A DNA stretch of 64,000 nucleotides from Agarophyton chilense. Its lineage: Eukaryota; Rhodophyta; Florideophyceae; Gracilariales; Gracilariaceae. A program made the position numbers and the translations under genes. A model generated the notes under the pieces. The model was not told where the DNA came from. It saw only the letters and a list, made by a program, of their open reading frames with translations, and ran no database searches. The DNA lies in contig JARGXX010000071.1 of the NCBI GenBank assembly GCA_030374765.1, forward strand, positions 2,294,001 to 2,358,000. Direction: 5' to 3'. Within the stretch, counting starts at the first letter, position 1. The number at the start of each line of letters is the position of its first letter. This document shows, in pieces, positions 11,141 to 22,149 of this stretch.

Positions 11141-13003
11141 ATGATAAGAACGGATCCCTGCAAGCGCCGCCGCGATGGCCACCGTGAACCGCTCTTCGAT
11201 CGATCGCTTCAACGGGTTCGCTGGGCCTCCGAGACAACCTTGGCTCGTCCTGAAGTCCCAATAGGACTCGCGAAAGTAGCCACATGGCTACGAGATGTCG
11301 CAGACATCGAAGAGTGCTTCCGCTCATACACCTTCAGAGAGATGGCTAGCCATCCTTCATCGGACCTGACCGTGTGGGGTCGCCGTCACTTCTTGCGGCT
11401 GCTAATCGAACGACGAGCGCGTCTTGCCGCGTTCCGCCGCTTAATTTCCGATGACTTCATCGGCCGGGTAAACATCGAGTTCTACCGACGTCCGGCGGAT
11501 GAGCCGTACGTAGCGAGGACGCTACGCGAAAGCTTCCTGAACAGGGTTGAAAGTTGGGCGGACGACCGCCCTCTGGTTCACAAGCTTTGCTTGCCTTTCC
11601 CGTATCTCTGCGAGGATGCTGAGGGGATTCCCTGGCTGACCACCTTCGAGGAAGTCCACAACGGCATGGGTGCCGAGGGGATTGAGCGCATCCTACGGAA
11701 TCCGAAAATACTCCGGGTGCTGCCTCCGACGGTCATCCGTGACAACGGAGCCAATTGGGTCCTCGACCCCTGTAGACGCGATGCGTCAGGCGACTTTGTC
11801 GCAAGGGTACTACCTCCGATGGACGCTTGGCTCGACCAAATCATGACGTACACGCCACATTCTTGGCGACAATTCGAGCGCATGCGCCGCCATAAGTACC
11901 AGGTTCTGGTAGCCTACCACCAAGTCGAGGTCGACTGCTTCCAGAAAGATGTCATCCGCGACATATCATGGCCTTTGCCATCGTGGTGGGAGGAAGTTGA
12001 AGTCCTCTACGGGTTCTTCAACGAAATTCCGCCGGTAGTCGTCTACCGTGGCTCATACTTCACCACGTATTCTGGATACCAAACAGTGCTCCGCACTGAA
12101 TGGGCCTGCTCGGTGGCACGCCATCTCATCTATGAGGCCCGCGCGGGTCGCTTATGGTGGATCCCTCCACCGGTACGCAAGGACATAAGAGATCTTAATC
12201 TCACTGGCGTCGAGCCCGATCTGGCTGATGACGAGCGACGCAACGCCGAAGCGAAGAGTCTGGAGACTCTACTCGAATTTATCGACAAGACCTGGTGGTC
12301 TTCTCTTCCAAAAGACGGGGTGTTTCCTGACTTCCCTGTGACGCCACGCGTCCGAATGTGTGGCGCAATGCGCCCTGCCCACAATGATGAAGCAACTCCA
12401 GTGCATCGCGGCTGTGATTGGGTTGTCTTCAACCCAATCCTTTGGACTTTGGACATTCCAGAACAATACCTAGTCATGCATGACCAAGGAGGCAACCTCG
12501 TTGTGGAGAATCCGCGGGCGGACTTCATCGCTCCTCTCTCTGTAGGCCGGGTATCTACCTCGTCGAACTCGACGATATCGGTAGGCCTTGCAGAATGGCG
12601 TCGCCAACAACTAGCGAAGCTAGCCTCCGAACCGAAGGATGTCGACATGGTCGACCAACCGTTGGTTAAACGGCCGAAACTTGGATTGGTGCCCGCACCG
12701 CCAAGTGAGCTTGCAAAAGAGAACTCCGCTGCAGCTCTACTGGATGCCCTCAAGGCCTACGGGGTGACGAGCCTTGCTCAACTCCAGGCCAGGATGGCCA
12801 ACAACCCTTCGTCAATGCCGGGACCTGCTGCAGTAGCCGCACCAACCACTTCGACTACGGGGGCTATCCCTGATATCAGCAGCACTGCCGTGCCTGCAGG
12901 GCCGTCGACGGCCCCTGGGGACGAACTCCTAGATAGTGAGGAGGAATTATCTCAAGTGTACCTGTCCAAACCTTCTTTTCATAAAACAAATGCGTTCCCT
13001 TGA
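11141..13003 (+). CDS. Antisense open frame of the gypsy element, unknown protein (620 aa)
   Basis: An intact 620-codon frame lies between pol and the 3' LTR, opposite in direction to gag-pol. It begins 105 bp inside the 3' LTR, so antisense transcription from that LTR could drive it. The first 330 residues are rich in Arg, Trp and Tyr (GRRHFLRLLIERRARLAAFR at 80-99, YHQVEV at 259-264, PPVVVY at 297-302). Residues 490-620 are Ser/Ala/Pro-rich with a basic PLVKRPKL, which resembles a nuclear localisation signal. No known domain is recognised. Extra antisense frames at this position are known in some plant gypsy lineages. A remnant at the left edge of the window seems related. Confidence 0.65.
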   Translation: MIRTDPCKRRRDGHREPLFDRSLQRVRWASETTLARPEVPIGLAKVATWLRDVADIEECFRSYTFREMASHPSSDLTVWGRRHFLRLLIERRARLAAFRRLISDDFIGRVNIEFYRRPADEPYVARTLRESFLNRVESWADDRPLVHKLCLPFPYLCEDAEGIPWLTTFEEVHNGMGAEGIERILRNPKILRVLPPTVIRDNGANWVLDPCRRDASGDFVARVLPPMDAWLDQIMTYTPHSWRQFERMRRHKYQVLVAYHQVEVDCFQKDVIRDISWPLPSWWEEVEVLYGFFNEIPPVVVYRGSYFTTYSGYQTVLRTEWACSVARHLIYEARAGRLWWIPPPVRKDIRDLNLTGVEPDLADDERRNAEAKSLETLLEFIDKTWWSSLPKDGVFPDFPVTPRVRMCGAMRPAHNDEATPVHRGCDWVVFNPILWTLDIPEQYLVMHDQGGNLVVENPRADFIAPLSVGRVSTSSNSTISVGLAEWRRQQLAKLASEPKDVDMVDQPLVKRPKLGLVPAPPSELAKENSAAALLDALKAYGVTSLAQLQARMANNPSSMPGPAAVAAPTTSTTGAIPDISSTAVPAGPSTAPGDELLDSEEELSQVYLSKPSFHKTNAFP

Positions 13004-13136
13004 ACACCTGCTTGCCTCCTTTGCTCTATCATTCCAGTAGGTTAGCCATCTAGCGAATGTGTTGGGATTGGTACGGGCTCTGCTCCAGCCGCAATAGCAG
13101 GGAGCCCGCACATGTCCAACAGTTTCAGTGTTGTGT

Positions 13137-16100
13137 TTACACTTGCGAGTTTGCCTCAGCGGGTTCCACTAGGTCATGAGTGGAGCCATGGTTAGCTCGC
13201 AGAAGTATCTCATCGCGGTCGGGGACGCTGATCTTCCGTCGTCGGCAGTAGCGAGCCACGAGGTTCCACGGCAGGCTATCAGCGGTGTGGAAGGTGTCTT
13301 CCTCTGCTGTATATCCGAGCCACCGAACTTTGTACTCGCGGTTCTCCGCCGCTCCCTGGGTATGACCCACTATCTTGTCTATGACGATTTCGTCATCTCC
13401 CGTCACCGCAGGCGGCTTAGACGCCCCAATGACCACGTGGTCCAAGTTATGACGCTCCTCGAGTCCTTCTTTCTCAATAAGATCCGTGTGGTTTTCCTCG
13501 TCACCGCTGATGACCTTGTAAGGTCCAACGACCTTTCGTCTCAATTTACAGGAGATCTTCTCACCTGGAACCTCTGGCTCCCTAGGGTCTAAGTGCCTCC
13601 GCAGGTACACATACGTACCGGGTTCCGGCATTCGCTTCTCAACGACGCGAGAATCGTACCGCTGCTTGTAGCGTTGCTGCGCTTTAGATAAGGCACTGGT
13701 CGCGCGCGACAGCAGTTGACGCAGCTGTGTCAAAAACTGCATCTTAATCTCGCGAGGAGCCTTCCCCTTTAGGGTTCCGAGTCTCTGTAGAGCCAGCGGC
13801 TCCGGGGCGTTAGCGAATACCAACTCGAACGGGGAATGGCCGGTGCTAGAATGGACTTGTGTATTGTACCCAAAGGTCAGCGCATCGCTGTAAAGGTCCC
13901 AGTTGTGCTGATGCTCAGCAACATAATGCCTCAAGGCAGACAACATGGTTCGGTTGAACCTCTCGACTTGACCGTTGGTCTGCGGACGGTACGTGGACGT
14001 GAAGAGGTTCTTGATGCCAAGGATTTGGCAAGCGCTCTGAAAGAACTTCGAGGCGAAGTTAGATCCATTTTCCGACAGGACAGTGACGGGTGGTTTGTAG
14101 ACAAACACCCAATGGGTGCAGAACGCCCTTGCAATTGCGAACGCATCGGTGTTCGACAAGGGGATGGTCTTCGTCAACTTTGTGAAGCGGTCACAGATCA
14201 CCAGCAAGTAACGATTACCTCTACTCGTAGTCTGAAGTGGCCCCAGGATGTCGATCGCGACACTTTCCAGCGGTGCGGTCGCCGGGAACAACTTCAATCG
14301 GGAGCTTTTTCTCACAAGAGAAATCGTCTCCTTCACACACGAGTCACACTCGTTGACCAAACGGTACACATCGGCGGCCATGCTTGGCCAGTAATAGCGT
14401 CGACGCATCGTGGCGTACATCCTTCGTCCTCCCGGGTGTCCTGCGACACGGGGGTAATGATGCATATGCATCACGCGCTCCCTTAGCGATTTTGGTGTGA
14501 GCACCTGCTCGCTTTGATCTATTCTAGCTTTGCAGACTAATAGTCCATCGTGGTCTGTGTACACACGGCATTTGGGGTCATGGAGAGATCGTTCTCTCAT
14601 GTCCTCACAGAACGAGTCCGTGGCTTGCTCGGCGAGCAATTCTTCTAACGAAACCGCCGTCAGCTCATGTTCTTCAACGTCGAGGGCGGCATCCCAAGGA
14701 TGCGAGGCATTGCAGAACGTGATGCTCGGGCCTGTAGCCTCCGGCTCACACACAAAACAGGGTATGTCCTCTGAAGGTCTCATAGCGGTCTCACCATCTG
14801 TGGGCATGCGCGACAACGCATCGGCCGCTTGGTTTTCCGAGCCCTTCTTGTAAATGACTTCGTAATCATACTCTGCGAGGCGTAACCTCCATCTAGTTAG
14901 GCGGCTATTCGCGTCGGAGTCCGACAATCCGAGAACCCATCTCAAGGACTGGTGGTCGCTGATCACTGTGAAGTGCGTGCGCTCTAAGTAAGGCCGTAAT
15001 ATGGTCAGCGCCCACACAACTGCGAGACATTCTCGCTCCGTAGTGGATTATCTCCTCTCAGTGGCGGACAAGGTCCGGCTCCAATACCCAACTGGATGAC
15101 GGATTTCGTTATGAACTTGCGTCAAGATGCAACCAATCTGGCCAGCGCTGGTATCGGTCTCCACCGTAAACGGGCGGTCTGCCCTTGGTAGCTTTAACAC
15201 TGGCGCGTGCGTCAGTGCTTGCTTAAGCGTTTCGAACGCTTCTAACTGCTCAGCTGTGAGCTGCGGCAATCGAGGTGAAACCTCTTTCTTCGTAAGCTCC
15301 GTCAGCGGTGCAGCAATTTTCGCGAAATTTCGCACAAAACGTCGGTAGACGTTGCACATTCCGAGAAAGGATCGAACTTCAGTCTGCATCGCAGGTGGTC
15401 GCGCCTTCTGGAGAGCCTCAAGGTTCTTCGTGGCAACTTCCAACAGGCCCGGTTTGATTACGTGGCCAAGGTAATCTACTGACCTCCGAAAGAAGTGACA
15501 CTTCTTCAACTTCAGGGTTAACCCTGCGTTTCTGAGAACAGTGAGTATCTCGTCCACATGTCGTATGTGCTCGTCCGCATTTTTGGAGAAGATGATGACA
15601 TCATCAATATACACCAGGCAACATTGCCATTTGAATCCTGCTAGCAGGATATCCACGATTCTCTGGAACGTTGCTGGGGCGTTGCAAAGCCCAAAGGGCA
15701 TACGAGTGAACCTATAGGTCCCTGCGTGACACGTGAACGTGGTTTTGTCCTGATCTTCAGGCGCGACGGACAGTTGCCAATACCCGCTATTGAAATCTAG
15801 CGTGGTAAAGAACTGGGCCTCGCCCAAGCTGTCAAGACATTCGTCTATGCGGGGTAGGGGATAGGTATCCTTCACGTTAAAGGCGTTGAAGCGCCTATAA
15901 TCTACGCAGAAGCGTAGGCTTCCGTCGGGTTTCGGAACAAAGACAACTGGGCTTGCCCACTCTGACCTGGCCGGTTCGATGACACCTGCATCAAGCATAC
16001 GCTTAACTTCGGCCAACTCGTGTTCTCTAATCTTCGGTCCAGCTCGATAAGGCTGCGAGTGAACAGGGGTTGCCCCTGGCATCAACTTGATCCGATGAGG

Positions 16101-17024
16101 AGGTCCTCGAATCTCTCCAAGCTTACCGCTCCACATGTCTTCATGCTTACCAAGCATCTCTTTCACGGCACGCTGCATCTTTGGCGAGATCTCCGAGAGA
16201 TCTATCGAGTCCAAGAGGCTCGTTGGAGGCTCGGTCGTCGGCACCTCTCTAGTGTCACATGCCGGGTGTGGCCTGAGGTTTCCGGGTTCCGGTTCCTCGG
16301 GTTGTCGATCGTGCAGGATTGCGTAGATGTCTAACGGGCGCTGCGGAATAGCACGACCAAGGACTTGTCCTTTACAAAGCGTCACTTCGTGACGAGCGAA
16401 GTTGGCGACAATAACTCTGAACGGTCTGTTGCTGCGAACGTTCGCGACGCCATTCGCCAGACGAACGCGATATTTGTCGAAGAGCTTCTCTTCTGGCTGG
16501 AGGAAGAAACTTCCTCCATCGGCGCACCTCGCCAAGGCGATGGTTTCAGAGCTAGGAGAAAGGGCTATCTTCCGTGCAACGTGAATACGTCTGCAATGGT
16601 AGAAGGGGTCCTTCTTTAGCTTCTTTCCCTCACCCTTCGGTGGCGTGTGACGCCAATCAGATGCCGGTCGTCGGTATATCGGAACAGATGAGTAGTTACT
16701 CATATATAGGGTCCCCCTCTTAGGGTGGATAGCGTCAACATGCTTATCGATGAAATCACATCCTAGGATCACGTCTGTACTCAGACGTTCGGCGACCAGG
16801 AATGGCACGCGTGCCAGATAATCCGCGATGCGGATGGTTAGCACGGTGGTGCCGCGTATTTTGAGGGCATGCCCTCCTGCGTCGTTAAGTCCGAGGGTCT
16901 TCTGAGCGGGTGCCAATGGGGTTATCCTCAACCCCGGAACTGCATCCTGGTGGATGAGGTTAGGAGCGGCCCCTGTATCCAATACGGATAAAACCTCCAT
17001 GGCATCGTCTTTGGTAAAGCCCAA
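13137..17024 (-). mobile_element. pol region of the gypsy chromovirus
   Basis: In order on the minus strand: aspartic protease (LDTGAAPNLI), reverse transcriptase (YRFTRMPFGLCNAPATF and YIDD), RNase H, integrase with zinc-binding and catalytic regions (YRPQTNGQVERFNR), and a C-terminal chromodomain (YKVRWLGYTAEEDTF). The order and the chromodomain place the element in the chromovirus branch of Ty3/gypsy. About one break is present; otherwise it looks whole. Confidence 0.93.
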
Positions 17025-17179
17025 ACGGGCTACAACTTTGTAGTTGAAGCGTCCTATTTTGAGGACGGGGTCCTGTTGCGGCGTAACAACTTCCGCACAC
17101 TTGTCTAATAGACACTTGGCAACGATTTCGTCACCTTCGTCTCTGACATCCAGAGTCTTAGAAGAGGAGACTTGGGCCT

Positions 17180-19498
17180 CTAAGTCCGGGGGACGTTTCC
17201 CTCAGCTTGGGGCTCTGCGTTGTCCTTGCGAAGGACCTGGGGTTGCCCGGACACCGCGCTAGGTCGTAGGGCCTGGTATCCTCTTCGTGGAGGCGTGAGT
17301 CCTGCCACGAAGTACACCATCGCCGGCATCCTTGCCGCTATCTCTGGAGAGGCCTCCATTATACGCTGTCGAGCCTGCTCTCGCATGGCCGGAGTGATCC
17401 ATTCGCAATCAGCGACCACGTGGTCGGGATTGGCGCATAAGTAACAAGCTCCGTAAGCTTCGCGTCGCGTTGCATGCTGGCTCCGCTGGAGTCTTCGATC
17501 AACCCACCCAACGCGCTTGGGCTGCGCCCACTCCTCCATACGGGTGTTATAGTTTGACACTACCGGAAGCGCGGGGTCACTCTGTCCCAACGGGTCAGAA
17601 TGCAGAAGGGTTTCCGCCTCTGTTGTGCTACAGCTGTAGCTTGGGTCCGTAGGCGGACCCTCTACATCGGTGCCGATATGCAGTATGGCGTCGTCGCCAG
17701 GATTACGGCCTGTCAGAGCCGTATCGGTGGAAAGGGTCGTACCCTCCAGTGACATCACCGGTGCCTTAGCCTGATACGGCTTAACATTCAACGGATGCCT
17801 GAGCGGTTGCGTCAGCCGTGACGTATGTCCATGAGACATAGCCAGTTCAACCACAGCGTCCAAGGTCGTAAATCGATCGCGGCGGAGCTGGCGGTCTCGT
17901 GTCACACACGAAGCGACGCTGGGCAAGAGCCCTTCGATAAAGGAAGCAATTTGCTCTTCCTGTGAATAAACCCCACCAAGTCTCGAGAACTTCAGGCGGA
18001 CACGCTGTCCGAAAGACTGCTCAGTCTCACCAGCCCTCTGGCGTAGTAATCGGAGATCACGTACTAGATCCTGGATATACTCATCCTTCGGGTAGCTGCG
18101 TAGCAGCCATTGGATAGCCTCTGGCCATGACTTGATTCCCGTGGAGGAATCGTCAATCGCGTCCACGTGCAAAGCACTGTCGTACGCTATACGGGCATTA
18201 CCCGTCAGGAAGTACGGTAGTACTAACTTTGCCATACCTTCGGAGATTCCGTTGTTATTGGCCTCGCGTTTGAACGCCGCTAAAAAGGTCAGGACTGACA
18301 TAGGATCTGCTCCGTCGAACCGACGGTTCGCCATGGTGGTATTGAACCGCTTGACCATAGAAGCGACACGTCGCTTAACTTTCGAGCTCTCGCTTGTTGC
18401 TCGATTATCTAACCGATATGTCTTGTACGACAAGACTTTCTTGAAGCGGCTATTAGCAGGGTTAATCTCTGCGAGATTATGCTTCCTCAAGTCCGCACTG
18501 GACTCTGAGCTCGAGGATGATATATCATCCGTGGACGAAGATTCCGAACCGGATTTGCGCTTCACCTTAGAGCGTTTGCGCTCGTACTTGGCTCTGGAAG
18601 CCCTGGGCGTGTGTGAGGGAACCTCACCTTCTGATGGATAAGTACCATGCTTCATAAGGAATGCCACCTGGCCTTGCAGGGCAGCTCGTTGGAACTCTAG
18701 GTCCTCGACCTTCTTGTCCAGGTTGACCATTCGAGTCTCCAGGCCCTGGAGCTCCTGTCCATTAGAAGTGACACCTCCTCGTTGTGTGGCATGCAACACC
18801 TGGCGGGGGATCTCGACCGCAAGAAAAGATTGAAGGCGTTGTTGCAGCGCAGCTTGCACTTCACCTACAACCTTTACAGTTAGTTCGGCGAGTCGAGCTT
18901 CGAGGGATTCCCTCCAACTCCGCTCAGCCTCGTTAACCTGCTGGGTCACGAGCCTGGGCACGAGGTCTACGACCTCGGCAACGACGAGCTGTCGGACTTG
19001 CACCGGTACTACGTCCATTGGAAGTCTTGGGGATGGAGTTTCATCCACGTTGATGGGAATTCCTCCCGAGGGTGGGGCATGAAGACCTTTTTCAGGGGGA
19101 AACACTTTACTGGGACGAACGGTATCAGTCGTCGTAGACTGTTTCACTGGGGGGTCCAGCCTCGGTAAGGGAAGAGGAGTGAACTCCACCCTAGGCGAGG
19201 TAGCAAGAGCTACCGATGGTGTGTTCACTGGCACACTAGGACCTGCAGGTCCGGAGGAAGAAGGTTCTTCCACGACTGGGGAGGGGGAGGAGGCTGCATC
19301 TCTCGCAGTCGCTGACTGCACCTCCCCGGGCGTCGGGCCATGGGCTAACTGGGCAACTCGGAAAAGTTTCGGGGGTTTGCTTCCGCTGAGTGCTGAGGCG
19401 TTGTTCTTTGTAGAACTAGGCTCTCGACCACTGACCGAAACGGACTGATTGTCGTTCGAAGTCGAACGCCTGAAGGAAGCACCTGATCGGGTGCTCAT
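17180..19498 (-). mobile_element. gag of the gypsy chromovirus (772 aa)
   Basis: An open frame follows the 5' LTR and primer-binding site. The N-terminal half is Ser/Pro-rich and disordered. A basic, Ser-rich stretch (RKRSKVKRKSGSESSSTDD) precedes the capsid-like helical part. A single zinc knuckle CYLCANPDHVVADC (C-X2-C-X4-H-X4-C) lies near the C-terminus. Retrotransposon Gag packages the element's RNA. The frame is intact. Confidence 0.9.
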
Positions 19499-19582
19499 GA
19501 CTGAGTCCGGGTGACGACCTGGGCAAAAAGACGAGTATCTCCTTGAATTTGAAGAAGTGAGACTGCGTAGTCTCTTGTGTTT

Positions 19583-19598
19583 CTAAGTCGGGAGACCA
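19583..19598 (-). other. Probable primer-binding site of the gypsy element
   Basis: On the minus strand TGGTCTCCCGACTTAG begins four bases after the 5' LTR, the expected place for a tRNA 3'-end complement starting with TGG. I do not identify the tRNA. Confidence 0.6.
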
Positions 19599-19602
19599 GA
19601 AA

Positions 19603-20781
19603 TGTAACGCAATGCGCTACTCGGGAGACCAGCCGCGGGCGGCGAGAGCTACACACGGGCAGAGCCTGGAAAGCCGGGGTCGGCTATCTGGCCCTAGAGT
19701 CCGCAACGACTCAAGAGAGGCGTCGTCTCACAGGCGGGGAGTGTCGACTAGACACAGACTCCTATCGTTCCACAGGAGCTCTTGGCGTCCGGAAGACGTG
19801 CTCGGAGTGGTGTCGATCCGACACGAACCGAAGTGATCGGCCTGGATATACGCCGCGTATGACGAGTAGCCGGGGCGAGCCCCGGGATTGTACCAGAGCC
19901 CGGACGAGCGCCACGACCCTAACGTTGGCAACGACGCACCAACCACTTCACCCAACGGGTGGCGATAACAAAGCAGGGCAAGCCCTGAGATTGTACCAGC
20001 GCTCAGACGAGAGCGTCTGCTTGGCTATGCCGACTGGCGCCACAAAGTGGTAAACACTCACACCCAACGGGTGACGATAACAAAGCAGGGCAAGCCCTGG
20101 GATTGAACCAGCGCCCAGACGAATGCGCCTGCCTGGCTTTACCAGCTGCACCTGGAAGTGATACTCACTTATCCGAGGCTCCCGATCCACACCTCGGTAT
20201 CCAACGGATACGAGCCTGCAATCTGCTTGGGCAGTAGAACTGCCAGCGGTCCAATAGACCGAGCGAAAGTGCAATGCGCCACGCGGAGACCGATGGCCGT
20301 GAGGGCAAGGACTGGACGGGGAATTCTCGATAGGCTAAAACGCGAGAGATACCTCTGCGGCAGTTGATCAGACTGCTGCCTGTCTTGTCGGCGTCGACTG
20401 GGAACGAAGGTCTGATGACCCTATAGTCTCAAGACACGAACTAGTAGTTCGGAGTCGTCTCTCACGTCTTCGACTTTACTTCGGTCTAGCCCCCGGCGAC
20501 CCGGCGCTCAAGTACCGCCGGCCGCTTAGCAGTTAGCCATTACGATAGATTACAACTAATAAATACAATTAAAAATTACAAGGCAGCAGTGCAGAGCACT
20601 GTATGGTGCCAACCACACGAACTAGCTGCCGGCCATTGCCACACGTATGACACCTGGCGCCATGCACGGTATTCCATCCTGGCAGTGTGCCAGCTATTAC
20701 GGCGTCGTCACTGCTTAGTGTAAGAAGGTCGGAGGAAGGTGGCTACTTGTCCTCAATAAGGGGCCGGCGCGTTGCGTCACA
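19603..20781 (-). repeat. 5' LTR of the gypsy element (1179 bp)
   Basis: Near-identical to 9858-11036. Begins TGTAACGCAATGCGC and ends TTGCGTCACA on the plus strand. Followed by the ACGTG duplication at 20782-20786. Confidence 0.95.
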
Positions 20782-20786
20782 ACGTG

Positions 20787-21935
20787 CTTGTCTCTGCAAG
20801 TTTGTTTAGTGCAGCGGCGGCCGACTCAATACCTTCTTCTCGTCTACGCTTTCGTGTCGAAGTCTGCACTGGTGGTAGTCATGCCCTGCAACTGTCCATA
20901 TCGTTAAGGCCAACCTTAATTTGTGCATTTGAGGGATTGGTGCGTACCAATGCATCGAAGCTTGGATGTTTATGGAAGACACAATGCATATATGAAATGC
21001 TGTCATCACCACTTTTAAAGTTTGGAAAAGTATCCAGATCGATTTGCCCTGATCGTTTGTACTTCTCGCACGCAAGAGTGTACAGAGATCGCGATTTTCC
21101 CCAAGGTTTTTTTGAGTGTGGTTCCAATACGGACATGTGAACTTTCGTTAGGGTTAAACACTAGTGGCACATCCTCTGTAGCTCTGCAAACGGCATCAGC
21201 TATCTCAGGCTCGAAAGTTTCGTCGTTAAATAGTTGAAGGAACTGGCAAGCGAAAAGATCATGACGACCCGCGTCCAGATCAGAACGGGTCACAATCTTT
21301 TGATACATTCGTGCAAGCATAGAAGAGTTTCGCACATCTGCAACGACGTGACACAAACGCGCAGTTTCTTGTTATGTCCAGTTCAAAGCTCGTGTGCGTT
21401 CGATTACAGAACGAGAGGCTGTCGTTTGTATCTGTGTATCCACGCATTTTTATTCGTCTCAAAGTTTAGCAAGCTCAAAGATTTGATTTGTCTCACATAA
21501 ACCAGCTTGATGTAGCCTAGTGGTGAGAACTGCTTTTGCTCCGACTCCACAAAGACCAACTCTACGCAGTGATGCTGAAAATGTTGCTTGTGTTTAACGC
21601 CTAGGTGATAGAGTGTTTGTAGCGTTTGGTAAAGTTCCAGTTTCATACTAGATTGGAAGATCTGATGGAGGAACACTGGACTGCTGCAGAAGAGCGACAG
21701 TTGCGTTTGCATATTCACTTTGTGAGGGAACGGTCTGAGAATAGGACTGCAGTGCTGGTAAGTGAGGTTCGCTTTCGTTCGTGAGATTGTCCATCGGTTG
21801 ATATACGACAGAGACGGAATTGTTTGAGATCGAGGAAGGCAACACAAGGCGTATTTCATAGTGTATGCTATATAACTTGCAGAGAGGGGAATGCGAGACA
21901 CACAATATGTCAACGCATGACTTGGATATGACCAC
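20787..21935 (-). pseudogene. 5' part of the Harbinger second gene
   Basis: Several minus-strand segments look coding: a Ser/Pro-rich stretch (21648-21935), one with QKIVTRSDLDAGRHDLF (about 21240-21310), one with GQIDLDTFPNFKSGDDSISY (about 20970-21040), and a basic RKRRREEGIESAAAALNKLA next to the junction. Frames change between them, so the gene is decayed. Position (other strand, convergent with the transposase) and the basic, helical make-up fit the accessory protein of a PIF/Harbinger element. The family of the protein is not proven. Confidence 0.5.
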
Positions 21936-21983
21936 TCAGGGGTCGCCAAGTCACGAGCGCATTCCCATATATTATAGATACAC

Positions 21984-22007
21984 AAAAAAAAAGTATTGGA
22001 ACGACCC
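21984..22007 (-). repeat. Right terminal inverted repeat of the Harbinger element
   Basis: Nine A then GTATTGGAACGACCC, the inverse of the left end with one C/T difference and two extra bases in the homopolymer. It is followed by TTA at 22008-22010. Confidence 0.88.
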
Positions 22008-22149
22008 TTAACTGCACACACAGCACGAGGACCACAGCATTGCAGTTGCCCGCCGCCCAATGATGGGACTGAATCCCACGTGGTCGCGCTGTGTGGACCG
22101 AAAATGTGTGCCAGAAATGCGTTTCACCATGGCGCGATGAAAAGCTAAT

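Larger units (their letters stand above)
9858..20781 (-). mobile_element. Ty3/gypsy chromovirus, LTR to LTR, young
   Basis: A 10.9-kb element read on the minus strand: 5' LTR (19603-20781), primer-binding site, gag, pol with chromodomain, an antisense frame, a purine tract and 3' LTR (9858-11036). It is flanked by ACGTG (9853-9857 and 20782-20786), a 5-bp target duplication. The LTRs are both 1179 bp and differ at about 14 sites by eye (about 1%), so the insertion is young. It looks almost whole, with about one break in pol. It sits inside the second gene of the Harbinger element and is therefore younger than that element. Confidence 0.95.
7740..22007 (+). mobile_element. PIF/Harbinger DNA transposon containing a nested gypsy element
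   Basis: The left end reads TTA then GGGCCGTTCCAATAC plus a T-run. The right end is an A-run, then GTATTGGAACGACCC, then TTA. The ends are inverted repeats of about 22-24 bp with one mismatch and a small T-run length difference, flanked by TTA (7737-7739 and 22008-22010). A 3-bp TTA/TAA duplication and GGG-type ends are family traits. A Harbinger DDE transposase lies near the left end on the plus strand and a second, convergent gene on the minus strand. Without the nested 10,924-bp gypsy element and its 5-bp duplication the transposon is about 3.34 kb, a normal size. The right end stops 142 bp before the possible start of the deoxyribonucleotidase gene. Confidence 0.9.

Noticed and set aside
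13836-14486. Plus-strand frames within pol and gag of the first gypsy element
   Set aside because: Shadows of pol and gag; unlike the 620-codon frame they overlap clear coding sequence.
21404-22060. 218-codon minus-strand frame
   Set aside because: It crosses the Harbinger end and target duplication, so it cannot be one gene of either side.
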